This document shows positions 1-9,189 of a stretch of DNA of 64,000 nt, in pieces. The position numbers were made by a program, and so were the translations under genes. The stretch is from the NCBI GenBank assembly GCA_944321465.1, contig CALULL010000001.1:178467-242466 (forward strand), written 5' to 3'. Source of the DNA: an uncultured Bacteroides sp. (GTDB taxonomy: Bacteria > Bacteroidota > Bacteroidia > Bacteroidales > Bacteroidaceae). The notes under the pieces were generated by a model that was not told the origin of the DNA, made no database searches, and worked only from the letters and a program-made list of their open reading frames with translations. Position 1 is the first letter of the stretch. Every line of letters begins with the position of its first letter.

Positions 1-1952
1 CTTTCTACGTCAGTGCCTATCCCAACGCCGGTCTGCCCAACGAGTTAGGAGAGTACGACCAGACTCCAGCCCAGATGGCAAGCGAGGTGGCCGAGTACTT
101 GGACGAGGGCCTGGTCAACATCCTCGGAGGCTGTTGCGGCACGACCGAGGAGCACATTGCCCGTTTCGCTTCCCTCGTCGAGGGACGGCAACCCCACAGT
201 CCGGCTGCGGCCTCCAGGCACCTGTGTCTTGCGGGGCTGGACATGCTCGAAGTGAAGCCCGAGAACAACTTCGTCAACGTGGGCGAGCGGTGCAACGTGG
301 CCGGTTCGCGCAAGTTCCTGAAGCTCATCGGCCAGAAGCAGTACGACGAGGCCATTGCCATTGCTCGCCGACAGGTGGAGGACGGGGCGCAGGTACTCGA
401 CATCAACATGGACGATGGCCTGCTCGATGCCGAGGCCGAGATGACCCACTTCCTGCGCTTGCTCTCTGCCGAGCCGGACATAGCCCGGGTGCCGGTTATG
501 ATAGACTCTTCCAAGTGGAACGTCATACAGGCCGGCCTGCGCTGCCTGCAAGGCAAGGCTGTGGTCAACTCCATCTCGCTCAAGGAGGGCGAAGACACGT
601 TCCTCCGCCGGGCAGCCGAGATACGCGACCTGGGGGCTGCGGTCGTGGTGATGGCGTTTGACGAGCAAGGACAGGCCGACACCTACGAGCGCCGCATTGC
701 CGTATGTGACAGAGCCTATCGTTTGCTGGTAGGGCGGCTGGACTACAACCCGTGCGACATCATTTTTGACCCCAATGTCTTGGCCGTGGCTACCGGGATG
801 CCCGAGCACGACAGCTATGCGCTTGACTTCATACGGGCTACGCGCTGGATAAAGCAGAACCTGCCCGGTGCCTTGGTGAGCGGTGGTGTCAGCAACCTCT
901 CCTTTGCCTTTCGTGGCAACAATTACTTGCGTGAGGCCATGCATGCGGTGTTTCTCTACCACGCCATTGGCGCGGGGATGGACATGGGCATAGTCAATCC
1001 CTCCTCGTCTGTGCTCTACGGCGACATTCCTGCTGACTTGCTGGAGCGCATAGAGGACGTTATCCTGAATCGCCGCTCCGATGCCTCCGAGCGTCTGCTG
1101 GCCGTTGCTGCCGACCTGAAGGCGGTTCCCGGACAGGACGCTTCGGCCTTGGAGACCTCCGTGCCCGAGGTGGGCGTGGAAGAACGTTTGGCACAAGCCC
1201 TGCTGAAGGGCAACGGCGACACGCTCCAAGCCGACCTTGACGAGGCTCTGTGCCGCTATCCCCGTGCGGTCGACATTGTTGAAGGTCCCCTCATGGACGG
1301 CATGAACCGCGTGGGCGAGCTGTTCGGTGCAGGCAAGATGTTTTTGCCCCAGGTGGTGAAGGCCGCCCGGGTGATGAAGATGGCCGTGGCCTACCTGAAA
1401 CCCCACATGGAGCGTACTGGCAACCTGCCGACCGGTCGTGCCGGGCGCGTGGTGCTGGCCACGGTGAAAGGCGATGTCCACGACATAGGCAAGAACATCG
1501 TTGCCGTCGTCATGGCCTGCAACGGCTACGACGTGGTAGACCTCGGCGTGATGGTGCCTGCCGAGACCATTGTCCGCCGTGCCGTCGAAGAGCACGCCGA
1601 CATGGTGGGGCTGAGCGGCCTCATAACCCCCTCGCTCGACGAGATGGTCCACGTCGCCGCCGAGATGGAGCGTGCCGGGCTTGACATCCCCCTGCTCATC
1701 GGCGGAGCCACCACCTCGGCCCTCCACACGGCTTTGCGCATAGCCCCCCTCTATCATGCTCCCGTCGTGCACCTGAAGGATGCCTCGCAGAACGTCCTCG
1801 TTGCGGCCCGCCTGATGAAGCCCGGCGAACGCGAAGCCCTGCAGCGCGAGCTGGACGAGACCTATGCCGCCCTGCGTGCGGGCTATCACGACCGCCAGCA
1901 GCAGCCCGTCTCTCTTGACGAGGCGCGGCGCAACCGCCTGCAACTCTTCTGA
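1..1952 (+). CDS. metH: Methionine synthase (cobalamin-dependent), 3' part
   Basis: The open frame runs in from the left edge (reading from base 3), so the start is outside the window. About 650 residues are visible. They begin in the homocysteine/zinc domain, whose last zinc-binding cysteines are seen in GGCCGT. The pterin domain follows, from [10 protein letters not shown]. Then comes the B12 cap and the B12-binding domain with the cobalt-ligand motif DVHDIGKN. The enzyme moves a methyl group from 5-methyl-tetrahydrofolate to homocysteine through cobalamin in the cytoplasm. The protein stops at [10 protein letters not shown], just after the cobalamin domain, where the E. coli enzyme continues for roughly 330 more residues of AdoMet-binding reactivation domain. 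That domain is therefore absent here, and no frame continues it downstream. Confidence 0.95.
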   Translation, partial: FYVSAYPNAGLPNELGEYDQTPAQMASEVAEYLDEGLVNILGGCCGTTEEHIARFASLVEGRQPHSPAAASRHLCLAGLDMLEVKPENNFVNVGERCNVAGSRKFLKLIGQKQYDEAIAIARRQVEDGAQVLDINMDDGLLDAEAEMTHFLRLLSAEPDIARVPVMIDSSKWNVIQAGLRCLQGKAVVNSISLKEGEDTFLRRAAEIRDLGAAVVVMAFDEQGQADTYERRIAVCDRAYRLLVGRLDYNPCDIIFDPNVLAVATGMPEHDSYALDFIRATRWIKQNLPGALVSGGVSNLSFAFRGNNYLREAMHAVFLYHAIGAGMDMGIVNPSSSVLYGDIPADLLERIEDVILNRRSDASERLLAVAADLKAVPGQDASALETSVPEVGVEERLAQALLKGNGDTLQADLDEALCRYPRAVDIVEGPLMDGMNRVGELFGAGKMFLPQVVKAARVMKMAVAYLKPHMERTGNLPTGRAGRVVLATVKGDVHDIGKNIVAVVMACNGYDVVDLGVMVPAETIVRRAVEEHADMVGLSGLITPSLDEMVHVAAEMERAGLDIPLLIGGATTSALHTALRIAPLYHAPVVHLKDASQNVLVAARLMKPGEREALQRELDETYAALRAGYHDRQQQPVSLDEARRNRLQLF

Positions 1953-2402
1953 CCCCGCACGGAACATCGTGCCCTGACCTGCATATTAGGGCGAACGCAA
2001 AGGTCGCCCTTACAGGTGTGTCGTACGTGTCCCGATGGTGTCCAATTGCATATCGGGTTGTCCTGTCGTTCCGCCTTGTGCTATCGACCCCTTCGGGGCC
2101 GTTCCTGCGAACAAGGGGAAATGTAGCGGTACCCCACATAGCCTAACATGTGGTACCCGTCATGGCGTAACATGCGGTATCCCACATAGCTTAACATGCG
2201 GTATCCCACATAGCCTAACATGTGGTACCCCACATGAAAATATGTTAAAGGGCGGGGCACTCGCTTCCATGTGTGTGCTTTGCGGCGGAGGGGTAAATCG
2301 GTGGCATCGCTGTCGGGTTGTAGGCTCTCCGTTTGTGTGGCTTCCGGGGGATGGAGGAGGAAAAGGTATGGGAGAGAGGGCGGCTTTTCGGAAAATGATG
2401 CG
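1953..2402. other. Intergenic region with a 24-bp tandem repeat
   Basis: Non-coding stretch between metH and the YeiH-type permease gene. Its only clear structure is the 24-bp tandem repeat at 2128-2246, described separately. A frame across it reads as a repeated CGIPHSLT-like peptide, but this is a by-product of the 24-bp period. Confidence 0.6.
2128..2246. repeat. 24-bp tandem repeat, about five units
   Basis: Four full units start at 2128, 2152, 2176 and 2200, and a decayed fifth covers 2224-2246. Each unit begins GGTAYCCCACATAGC and ends TAACATG followed by T or C. Where one unit meets the next, CATGTGGTACCCCACATG forms a near-palindrome, so the array can be read as alternating inverted half-sites. 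It lies about 160 bp upstream of the -7 box of the YeiH permease operon. Confidence 0.85.
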
Positions 2403-2410
2403 TACCTTTG
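2403..2410 (+). promoter_or_regulatory. Promoter -7 box TACCTTTG for the yeiH-Nramp operon
   Basis: Exact match to the Bacteroidota TAnnTTTG element, 54 bp before the ATG at 2465. Confidence 0.6.
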
Positions 2411-2464
2411 CGGCCTCGGAGGCGACAAGCATCCCTGTTCTCACATCAAATAAAGACATACACA

Positions 2465-3484
2465 ATGACAGACATCAAACAGACGCAGGCAGAAACTTCT
2501 GCGTTGCAACGCAACCGCAAGCCCATCTACAAGGTATTGGTCATCGTTCTGGCCTTCTTCCTGCTGCTCGACTACGTGCCGGGTATGCACGCCTATTCTT
2601 CTTGGCTCACGCCTCCCGTGGCTCTCTTTTTGGGGCTGGCCTTCGCGCTGACATGCGGGCAAGCCTACCCTAAGTTCAACAAGAAGGTTTCCAAGTACCT
2701 GTTGCAGTACTCGGTGGTGGGCTTGGGTTTTGGCATGAACCTTCACGCTTCGCTCGCTTCGGGGCGCGAGGGCATGGAGTTCACCATCCTGTCGGTCGTA
2801 GGCACGATGGTTATCGGATGGTTCATCGGGCGCAAGTGCCTGAAGGTGGAGCGTGACACGTCCTACCTCATCAGTTCGGGCACGGCCATCTGCGGCGGTA
2901 GTGCCATTGCGGCCGTCGGTCCGGTCCTGAAGGCCAAAGATACCGAAATGTCCGTTGCCCTCGGCACCATCTTCGTCCTCAACGCTGTTGCACTCTTCCT
3001 GTTCCCCGTGGTGGGGCACGCCCTGGGCATGAGCCAGCATGAGTTCGGCACGTGGGCGGCCATTGCCATCCACGACACCAGTTCGGTGGTGGGTGCCGGA
3101 GCGGCCTACGGCGAGGAGGCTCTGGAGGTAGCCACTACCATCAAGCTGACCCGCGCCTTGTGGATTATTCCCTTGGCACTGGCAACGTCGTTCATTTTTA
3201 AGAGCAAGGAGAAGAAAATCAGCGTGCCTTGGTTCATCTTCTTCTTCATCGCAGCCATGATTTTCAACACCTACGTGCTGGGCACTACAGAGACGGGTAT
3301 GGCCATAGGCGACGGCATCAACGGCTTTGCCCGCAAGTCCCTCACCTTCACGCTTTTCTTCATCGGTGCCTCGCTCTCGCGCGACGTGCTGAAGGCCGTC
3401 GGCCTGAAGCCTCTGATACAGGGCGTGCTGCTGTGGATTGTCATCAGCGTCAGCACGTTGCTCTACATCTATTATTGGGGCTAA
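2465..3484 (+). CDS. YeiH/YadS-type UPF0324 membrane protein (putative sulfate exporter family)
   Basis: 339 residues, multi-pass inner-membrane protein. About ten hydrophobic segments are visible, and the family signatures SSGTAICGGSAIAAVGP and AIAIHDTSSVVGAGAAYG are near the middle. The family (Pfam Cons_hypoth698) is usually annotated as a putative sulfate exporter, but the substrate is not established. An upstream in-frame ATG at 2408 overlaps the promoter box, so the start MTDIKQ at 2465 is preferred. It is the first gene of a same-strand run with the Nramp transporter 48 bp downstream. Confidence 0.85.
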   Translation: MTDIKQTQAETSALQRNRKPIYKVLVIVLAFFLLLDYVPGMHAYSSWLTPPVALFLGLAFALTCGQAYPKFNKKVSKYLLQYSVVGLGFGMNLHASLASGREGMEFTILSVVGTMVIGWFIGRKCLKVERDTSYLISSGTAICGGSAIAAVGPVLKAKDTEMSVALGTIFVLNAVALFLFPVVGHALGMSQHEFGTWAAIAIHDTSSVVGAGAAYGEEALEVATTIKLTRALWIIPLALATSFIFKSKEKKISVPWFIFFFIAAMIFNTYVLGTTETGMAIGDGINGFARKSLTFTLFFIGASLSRDVLKAVGLKPLIQGVLLWIVISVSTLLYIYYWG

Positions 3485-3532
3485 GAGTTCGGGAGTGAAG
3501 ACTCAACGACTTGCCGATAATCATCGCAACAC

Positions 3533-4792
3533 ATGAAACGTCTTATTGAAGAGCTGAAGCGCAAGGACCACAAGCGTCACCTGGGCGGCCTGGACTTCCT
3601 GCGCTACATCGGTCCCGGTTTGTTGGTGACCGTCGGATTTATCGACCCTGGCAACTGGGCTTCCAACTTCGCCGCCGGGTCGGAGTTCGGCTACGCCCTG
3701 CTTTGGGTGGTCAGCCTCTCCACCGTGATGCTTATCGTCCTGCAACACAACGTGGCCCATCTGGGCATCGTCACCGGCCTGTGCCTGTCCGAGGCGGCCA
3801 CGCGCTACGCCCCGGCTTGGCAGGCATGCACCGTGCTGGGCACGGCCCTCATGGCCTCGGTCTCTACGTCGCTTGCCGAGATACTGGGTGCCGCCATAGC
3901 CTTGCAGATGTTGTTCGATATTCCTATAGTCTGGGGAGCGGTGCTTTCCACGGCGTTTGTATTGGTGATGCTCTTTACCAATTCCTACCGCCGCATCGAG
4001 CGTTCCATCATAGCGTTTGTCTCCGTGATAGGGCTTTCGTTCATCTACGAGCTGTTCCTCGTGGATGTGGACTGGCCTGCGGCGGCACGCGGCTGGGTGG
4101 TCCCTTCATTCCCCGAGGGCAGCATGGTGGTTGTGATGAGCATCTTGGGGGCTGTCGTGATGCCGCACAACCTGTACCTGCACTCCGAGGTGGTGCAGAG
4201 CCGCGAGTTCAACAAGGGCGACGATGCTTCCATACGTCGGGTGTTGCGCTACGAGCTGTTCGACACGCTCTTCTCCATGTTCGTGGGCTGGGCCATCAAC
4301 AGTGCAATGATTCTGCTTGCCGCCTCGACATTCTTCGCCCAGGGCGTGCAGGTGGACGAGCTGCAACAGGCGCAAGCCCTGCTGTCGCCCCTGCTGGGAG
4401 GCAATGCCGCTACCATCTTTGCCTTGGCACTGTTGCTGGCCGGTGTCTCGTCCACCATAACGAGCGGCATGGCGGCGGGGTCCATCTTTTCGGGCATGTT
4501 CGGCGAGTCCTATAATGTGAAGGACGTACACTCGCAGGTGGGCATCGCCCTGTCGTTGCTCATTGCCCTGTTGCTCATCTGCTTCATAGGCGACCCCTTC
4601 CGTGGGCTGCTCATCTCGCAGATGGTGCTGAGCATTCAGCTGCCCTTTACCGTTTTCATGCAGGTGCGGCTCACGTCGTCGGAGCGTGTCATGGGACCCT
4701 ATGCCAACGGTCGTCTGAGCAAGTGCGTTCTTTATGGTATCTGCATCTTGCTCACCGTGCTGAACCTGTTGCTGCTCTTCTCGGCTTTATGA
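3533..4792 (+). CDS. mntH: Nramp-family divalent metal cation transporter
   Basis: 419 residues, about eleven membrane segments. The TM1 metal-binding motif DPGN (in GFIDPGNWASN) and the TM6 motif MPHNLYLHSEVVQSR are both intact. These are the residues that coordinate Mn2+/Fe2+ in Nramp proteins, so proton-coupled manganese or iron uptake across the inner membrane is expected. Length is normal for bacterial MntH. It lies 48 bp after the YeiH-type permease and 46 bp before a cysteine-rich redox-type protein. No MntR or Fur site was recognised, so regulation is unknown. Confidence 0.92.
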   Translation: MKRLIEELKRKDHKRHLGGLDFLRYIGPGLLVTVGFIDPGNWASNFAAGSEFGYALLWVVSLSTVMLIVLQHNVAHLGIVTGLCLSEAATRYAPAWQACTVLGTALMASVSTSLAEILGAAIALQMLFDIPIVWGAVLSTAFVLVMLFTNSYRRIERSIIAFVSVIGLSFIYELFLVDVDWPAAARGWVVPSFPEGSMVVVMSILGAVVMPHNLYLHSEVVQSREFNKGDDASIRRVLRYELFDTLFSMFVGWAINSAMILLAASTFFAQGVQVDELQQAQALLSPLLGGNAATIFALALLLAGVSSTITSGMAAGSIFSGMFGESYNVKDVHSQVGIALSLLIALLLICFIGDPFRGLLISQMVLSIQLPFTVFMQVRLTSSERVMGPYANGRLSKCVLYGICILLTVLNLLLLFSAL

Positions 4793-4838
4793 CGGCACAT
4801 CGCCTACCTATTATACAACTAACATGTGAACATAGACA

Positions 4839-5336
4839 ATGGAATTTGACGAACGTATTTCCCGGGCTGTGGACAACTTCATGCAGGGCTACAATTGCGC
4901 ACAGTCCGTTTTCATGGCCTTTGCCGACCTCTACGGACTGAGCCGCGAACAGGCCCTGCACGTGTCGGCCTCCTTCGGCGGGGGCATAGGGCGCATGAGG
5001 CTGACCTGCGGGGCGGCCTGTGCCTTGTTTATGCTTGCGGGCATGGAGACCTGCGCCCTCTCGGGCCCCGACCGCGAGAGCAAGCGGGCCAACTACGCCT
5101 TGGTGCAGCAACTGGCTGCCGACTTCAAGGCACGCACCGGCTCGCTGACATGCTCCGAGCTACTGGGCCTCCGCCGCAACGGACATACCGACCCTACGCC
5201 CCAGGCACGCGATGCCCACTACTATGCCACCCGGCCCTGTGCACGGATGGTGGAGACTGCCGCACGCATTTGGGCCGAACACCTCGGTAGCCGCCCTGTC
5301 CCGGCAACCCCAACCGCTAAAACCCCATGCCAATGA
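4839..5336 (+). CDS. C_GCAxxG_C_C family protein
   Basis: 165 residues, soluble. The family pattern is visible: an early cysteine in YNCAQSV, then FGGGIGRM, then TCGAACALFMLAG, and further cysteines in ETCALSG and LTCSELLG. The Pfam family (PF09719) is thought to bind a metal or redox cofactor through these cysteines, but no reaction is proven. The C-terminal ~25 residues are low-complexity (proline, threonine). The end overlaps the start of mtaB by 10 bp, which indicates translational coupling within the same operon. Confidence 0.8.
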   Translation: MEFDERISRAVDNFMQGYNCAQSVFMAFADLYGLSREQALHVSASFGGGIGRMRLTCGAACALFMLAGMETCALSGPDRESKRANYALVQQLAADFKARTGSLTCSELLGLRRNGHTDPTPQARDAHYYATRPCARMVETAARIWAEHLGSRPVPATPTAKTPCQ

Positions 5337-6658
5337 CGGACAACCCATTACTGCACGGCAAGACCGCCGTATTCTACACACTGGGCTGCAAGCTCAACTT
5401 CGCCGAAACCTCCACCATAGGCACGCTCCTGCGGCAGGCCGGTGTGCGTACTGCCCGGCGTGGAGAACACGCCGACATCTGCGTGGTGAACACCTGCTCG
5501 GTGACTGAGGTGGCCGACCGCAAGTGCCGCCAGGCCATACACCGTCTGACGCGCCAGCACCCCGGTGCCTTCGTCATCGTCACCGGTTGCTATGCCCAGC
5601 TGAAGCCCGGGACCGTGGCTGCCATCGAGGGCGTGGACCTGGTGCTGGGTGCCGAGCAGAAGCACGACCTGCTGCGCTACCTCGGCAACCTCGACAAGCA
5701 CCCGGTGGCCGAGGAACATACGTCGCCGCTGAAGGACATACGCACCTTCGCTCCCAGCTGCTCGCGCGGAGACCGCACGCGCTTCTTCCTGAAGGTGCAG
5801 GACGGTTGCGACTACTTCTGTTCCTACTGCACCATTCCCTTTGCCCGGGGGCGCAGTCGCAACGGCAGCATCGACTCCCTTGTCCGTCAGGCACGCCAGG
5901 CAGCGGCCGAGGGCGGTCGGGAGATTGTGCTGACGGGTGTCAACATTGGTGACTTTGGCAAGACCACCGGAGAGACCTTCACCGACCTGGTACGGGCACT
6001 CGACGAGGTGGACGGCGTGGAACGCTACCGCATCTCCTCCATCGAGCCGGACCTGCTCAGTGCCGAGCTGATAGACTTCGTGGCTGCGTCGCGCCGCTTC
6101 ATGCCCCACTTCCACATCCCCCTGCAGTCGGGCAGCGACGAGGTGCTCCGCCTCATGCGCCGCCGCTACGACACTGCCCTCTTTGCCGCCAAGGTGGAGC
6201 ACATACGGCGCGTCATGCCCCATGCCTTCATCGGCGTGGATGTCATCGTGGGGATGCGTGGGGAGACGGAGGAATGCTTCGGCCAGACCCTCCGCTTCCT
6301 CGGCGGGCTGGACGTGACGCAGCTGCACGTGTTCAGCTACTCCGAGCGGCCCGGCACGCAGGCACTGAAGATAACCCCCGTCGTACCCCCCGAGGAGAAG
6401 CACCGCCGAAGCCAGCAGTTGCTCTCCCTCTCGGCGCAGAAGACCCACGCCTTCTATGCCCGCCACATAGGGCAGCAGGCCATCGTCCTGCCCGAGCATG
6501 CCCGCCCCGGCAAACCCATGCACGGCTTTACGCCGAACTACATACGCGTGGAGCTGCCCGCCGACGGCGTGCAGGACAATCAGCCCGTGGCCGTCAGGCT
6601 GGGCGACTTCACGCCCGACGGCACCGCGCTCACCGCTACCCTTGTCGCCCGACCCTAA
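5327..6658 (+). CDS. mtaB: tRNA (t6A37) methylthiotransferase MtaB
   Basis: 443 residues. A radical-SAM methylthiotransferase that converts t6A37 to ms2t6A in tRNAs reading ANN codons. The N-terminal UPF0004 domain has the cluster-binding cysteines in TLGCKLN, VNTCSV and VTGCYAQ. The radical-SAM cluster motif is CDYFCSYCTIP, around residues 161-168. A C-terminal TRAM-like region is present. TLGCKLN is typical of MtaB rather than MiaB or RimO. The start is ATG 5327 (MPMTDN); ATG 5333 is an equal alternative. It overlaps the upstream gene and is followed 24 bp later by a glycosyltransferase. Confidence 0.93.
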   Translation: MPMTDNPLLHGKTAVFYTLGCKLNFAETSTIGTLLRQAGVRTARRGEHADICVVNTCSVTEVADRKCRQAIHRLTRQHPGAFVIVTGCYAQLKPGTVAAIEGVDLVLGAEQKHDLLRYLGNLDKHPVAEEHTSPLKDIRTFAPSCSRGDRTRFFLKVQDGCDYFCSYCTIPFARGRSRNGSIDSLVRQARQAAAEGGREIVLTGVNIGDFGKTTGETFTDLVRALDEVDGVERYRISSIEPDLLSAELIDFVAASRRFMPHFHIPLQSGSDEVLRLMRRRYDTALFAAKVEHIRRVMPHAFIGVDVIVGMRGETEECFGQTLRFLGGLDVTQLHVFSYSERPGTQALKITPVVPPEEKHRRSQQLLSLSAQKTHAFYARHIGQQAIVLPEHARPGKPMHGFTPNYIRVELPADGVQDNQPVAVRLGDFTPDGTALTATLVARP

Positions 6659-6682
6659 ACAATCATCCTTAGTTGCCATCGT

Positions 6683-7717
6683 ATGCACACAATAGCAATC
6701 GTCATCCTCAACTGGAACGGCAGCCAGATGCTCCGTACCTACCTGCCCACGGTCATCGGCTGGTCCAGCGACAACCCCGTCTACGTGGCCGACAACGGCT
6801 CCACCGACAACTCCCTCGCTATGCTCGCCGCCGAGTTCCCCACGGTGCGCGTCATCCCCCTCGACCGCAACTACGGCTTTGCCGAGGGCTACAACCGCGC
6901 CCTTGCCCGCGTCGATGCCAAGTATGCCGTCCTTCTGAACTCGGACGTGCAGGTGACCCCCTACTGGCTCGATCACCTGCTGGCCTACCTCGAGTCCCAT
7001 CCCCGTGTGGCCGCCTGCCAGCCCAAGATATGCAGCATGGACCGGCTGGACGACTTCGAGTATGCCGGTGCGGCGGGAGGCTTCCTCGACCGCTTCGGCT
7101 ATCCCTACTGCCGGGGCCGCATCTTCGGTACGGTGGAGACCGACGAGGGGCAGTACGACCAGGACGTACCCGTGCTGTGGGCCAGCGGGGCTGCCTTGTG
7201 CATACGGCTCGATGTCTACCGCGAAGTGGGCGGGCTGGATGGACGCTTCTTTGCCCACATGGAGGAGATAGACTTGTGCTGGAGGCTGTGGACACGCGGT
7301 TACGGTGTGGCCTGTGTGACGCGGAGCAGGGTGTTCCATGTCGGCGGCGGCACCCTGCACAAGGAAAACCCGCAGAAGACCTACCTGAATTTCCGCAACA
7401 ACCTGCTGATGCTCTTCAAGAACCTGCCCGACGGCAAGTTGCGCAAGGTGATGGCCGTGCGCTACGTGCTCGACCGTCTTGCCGCCCTGCACTTCCTGTT
7501 GAGCGGCCAGGCGGCCAATGCCCGGGCGGTGATGCGGGCACGCCGCGACTTTCGCAAGCTGCGTACCGAGTTTGCCGCCTCGCGGGCAGAGAACTTGGAA
7601 CATGCTGCCCGTTGCGGCACCGCTGCGCCGCTGTCGCGCCTGTGCATCCTCTGGCAGTACTACGTCCGGGGGCGGCACAAGTATAGCCAGCTGCCCAAAG
7701 GCAAGGAGAAACGCTGA
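6683..7717 (+). CDS. Glycosyltransferase family 2
   Basis: 344 residues. The N-terminal GT-A fold shows the nucleotide-sugar motif VILNWNGSQML, VADNGSTDNSL and the metal-binding NSDVQV around residue 93. The acceptor-side motif FFAHMEEIDLCWR near residue 190 is characteristic of rhamnosyltransferase-like GT2 enzymes (WbbL group). The basic, helical C-terminus may associate with the membrane. It probably adds a sugar to cell-surface glycan, but donor and acceptor cannot be told from sequence. It is the last gene of the operon that starts at 2465. Confidence 0.88.
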   Translation: MHTIAIVILNWNGSQMLRTYLPTVIGWSSDNPVYVADNGSTDNSLAMLAAEFPTVRVIPLDRNYGFAEGYNRALARVDAKYAVLLNSDVQVTPYWLDHLLAYLESHPRVAACQPKICSMDRLDDFEYAGAAGGFLDRFGYPYCRGRIFGTVETDEGQYDQDVPVLWASGAALCIRLDVYREVGGLDGRFFAHMEEIDLCWRLWTRGYGVACVTRSRVFHVGGGTLHKENPQKTYLNFRNNLLMLFKNLPDGKLRKVMAVRYVLDRLAALHFLLSGQAANARAVMRARRDFRKLRTEFAASRAENLEHAARCGTAAPLSRLCILWQYYVRGRHKYSQLPKGKEKR

Positions 7718-8036
7718 CTGGCGGCGGACAGTCCGTCAGTCGGCATCCCCTCCGCGAACGGTTTCCCCACGACAGGAGAACCTCGCCATCTGCGGGAAGA
7801 CATGTGTGTGTCCGGATAGTTGGGTTTGTTCGCCTCATGCCTCCGCCTTCCTCGAAGGTGCGCAGCTTCTTCACCCGGATTTGCTTTGGGCCGATGCCAC
7901 GGAAGCGCGACAGACGCAGCCCCTCCGTCGGAGGAAGGCCAACCGGAGGGAAAATTCCTGCAAAGCCCCATCCTGCGTCCGTCGACCTTCGTGACGCGTC
8001 GTTATTACCTTCGAAATGGCCCGAAAAACAATCTGT

Positions 8037-8358
8037 ATGACAGTATAATACAACTGCAAGCATGGTTGCAGTGCTACTGCACGAATGCTGCTCGGCTCTT
8101 GCAGTTCTGCTGCACGGCCTTTGCAGTACTACTGCATAAGCCACGCAGCACTGCTGCAAAGGCCGTGCAGCAGAACTGCAAAGGCTGTGCAGCAAACGTG
8201 CAGAGGCGAGGCAGAAAAACCGCCAAGGCAAGGCAGCCCGCCTGTGGCCCAATCGGTCCCGAGCGGGCAAGTCCGAAGTGCTCAAGGCGGTAGGGAAGAA
8301 AGCGGGCGTTTGCCCTTGGGATATTGTTCATGGGCCAGGGACTTGTGTGCTATTTTTA
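8037..8358 (-). repeat. ~320-bp dispersed repeat, copy 1
   Basis: Read on the minus strand, it matches 47498-47832 (plus) over its length: GGGGTAAAAAT at one end, a shared GGGGCAAACGCCCGCTT-like block, a block translating as LARSGPIGP in both copies, and then the 22-bp palindromic array. The copies are diverged in detail, so it is an old repeat. Both sit between convergent genes. Confidence 0.75.
8068..8214. repeat. Palindromic 22-bp tandem array, copy 1
   Basis: Units start at 8068, 8101, 8123, 8145, 8167 and 8189, with an 11-bp half-step between the first and second and a terminal GCAG at 8211. Each unit is a 13-bp imperfect palindrome (for example GCAGTACTACTGC, GCAGCACTGCTGC) plus a 9-bp linker. 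The period is exactly 22 bp. Confidence 0.9.
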
Positions 8359-8359
8359 C

Positions 8360-8556
8360 CCCAAATCGGTCATTAGAGTCCAAAGCGATTTCGTTCTGCC
8401 GCCGTGCCGATTGACAGTCGCCTTTGTCGAAGGCATAGCGGGCTACGTCGCGACAAAGCGGTAGCCAAGATGCCGGTGGCAGGACGGGAAGCGGTTGCGG
8501 AAAGCCGGAGAAAGACCATCGGGCACGCGGCAAGGCGGTCTAATGTCCGATTTGGG
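8360..8556 (+). mobile_element. MITE-like palindromic element, copy 1 (diverged)
   Basis: 197 bp. The left end is CCCAAATCGGTCATTAG and the right end CTAATGTCCGATTTGGG, matching the terminal inverted repeats of the copies at 17690, 54762 and 56734. The internal CATAGCGGGCTACGTCG has decayed from the palindrome GGCGTAGCGGGCTACGCC of the other copies. The flanks TTTAC and GTAAA are not a clean direct duplication, so this looks like the oldest of the four. No coding capacity. Confidence 0.8.
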
Positions 8557-8730
8557 GTAAATGCACGTGTCTTCCGTGTCAAGAGTCTTGCAACGGGGAG
8601 GTGTGTTATCCTTAGAAGTTTTGGAACCAGTTGGATATGAATTGCCCGGGGACATGCGAACGCTGTCGCTTGTCCTCGGGCGATGTGGGTGTGCTGAGGG
8701 CACACGGCGGACTTGCGGAGTGCCTTGACT

Positions 8731-9189
8731 TTACTCTCGTGCGAAGAGCCTTTGTTCTGCCAGCCGCTCGTACTTCGTTCCCGGCAGGCCATAGTTGGCA
8801 TAGGGATGGATGGAGATGCCGCCGCGCGGGGTGAACAGCCCCGTGACCTCGATGTACTTGGGCTGCATCAGGCGCACGAGGTCCTTCAGTATGATGTTCA
8901 CGCAGTCCTCGTGGAAGGCACCGTGGTTGCGGAAGCTGAACAGGTAGAGCTTCAGGCTCTTGCTCTCTACCATGCGGGTCTGGGGGATGTAGGAGATGCG
9001 TATCTCTGCGAAGTCGGGTTGCCCGGTAATGGGGCACAGGCTGGTGAACTCGGGGCAATTGAAGCGCACCCAATAGTCCCGCTCGGGATGGCGGTTGTCG
9101 AAGGTTTCGAGCACTTCGGGGGCGTAGTCCTGCCTGTACTCCGTCTGTCGGCCCAGGGCCTTGAGCTGTGCGCGTGGTTCGGTGTTCAT
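8731..9189 (-). CDS. queF: NADPH-dependent 7-cyano-7-deazaguanine reductase
   Basis: 152 residues, the length of the short (YkvM/type I) QueF. It reduces preQ0 to preQ1 in queuosine biosynthesis. The thioimide-forming cysteine is in [12 protein letters not shown] and the NADPH/substrate motif is [16 protein letters not shown]. Its ATG overlaps the queC stop by 4 bp (ATGA), so the two are translationally coupled. It is the last gene of yhhQ-queC-queF. Confidence 0.95.
   Translation of the reverse strand: MNTEPRAQLKALGRQTEYRQDYAPEVLETFDNRHPERDYWVRFNCPEFTSLCPITGQPDFAEIRISYIPQTRMVESKSLKLYLFSFRNHGAFHEDCVNIILKDLVRLMQPKYIEVTGLFTPRGGISIHPYANYGLPGTKYERLAEQRLFARE

Larger units (their letters stand above)
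7718..8730. other. 1-kb convergent intergenic region made of repeats
   Basis: Lies between the 3' ends of the glycosyltransferase gene (plus) and queF (minus). It holds a palindromic 22-bp array (8068-8214) within a ~320-bp repeat shared with 47498-47832, followed directly by a MITE-like element (8360-8556). I see no convincing gene in 7718-8030 or 8557-8730; the open frames there lack homology and overlap the repeats. Confidence 0.7.

Noticed and set aside
45-1967. 640-residue open frame on the minus strand opposite metH
   Set aside because: High-GC antisense shadow: histidine- and valine-rich without domains, while the plus strand encodes an intact MetH.
2035-2673. 212-residue frame containing repeated CGIPHSLT
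   Set aside because: The peptide repeat follows from the 24-bp DNA repeat; the frame runs through a promoter into the permease gene in another frame.
5348-7678. 776-residue minus-strand frame across mtaB and the glycosyltransferase
   Set aside because: Covers two clear plus-strand genes and has no recognisable motif.
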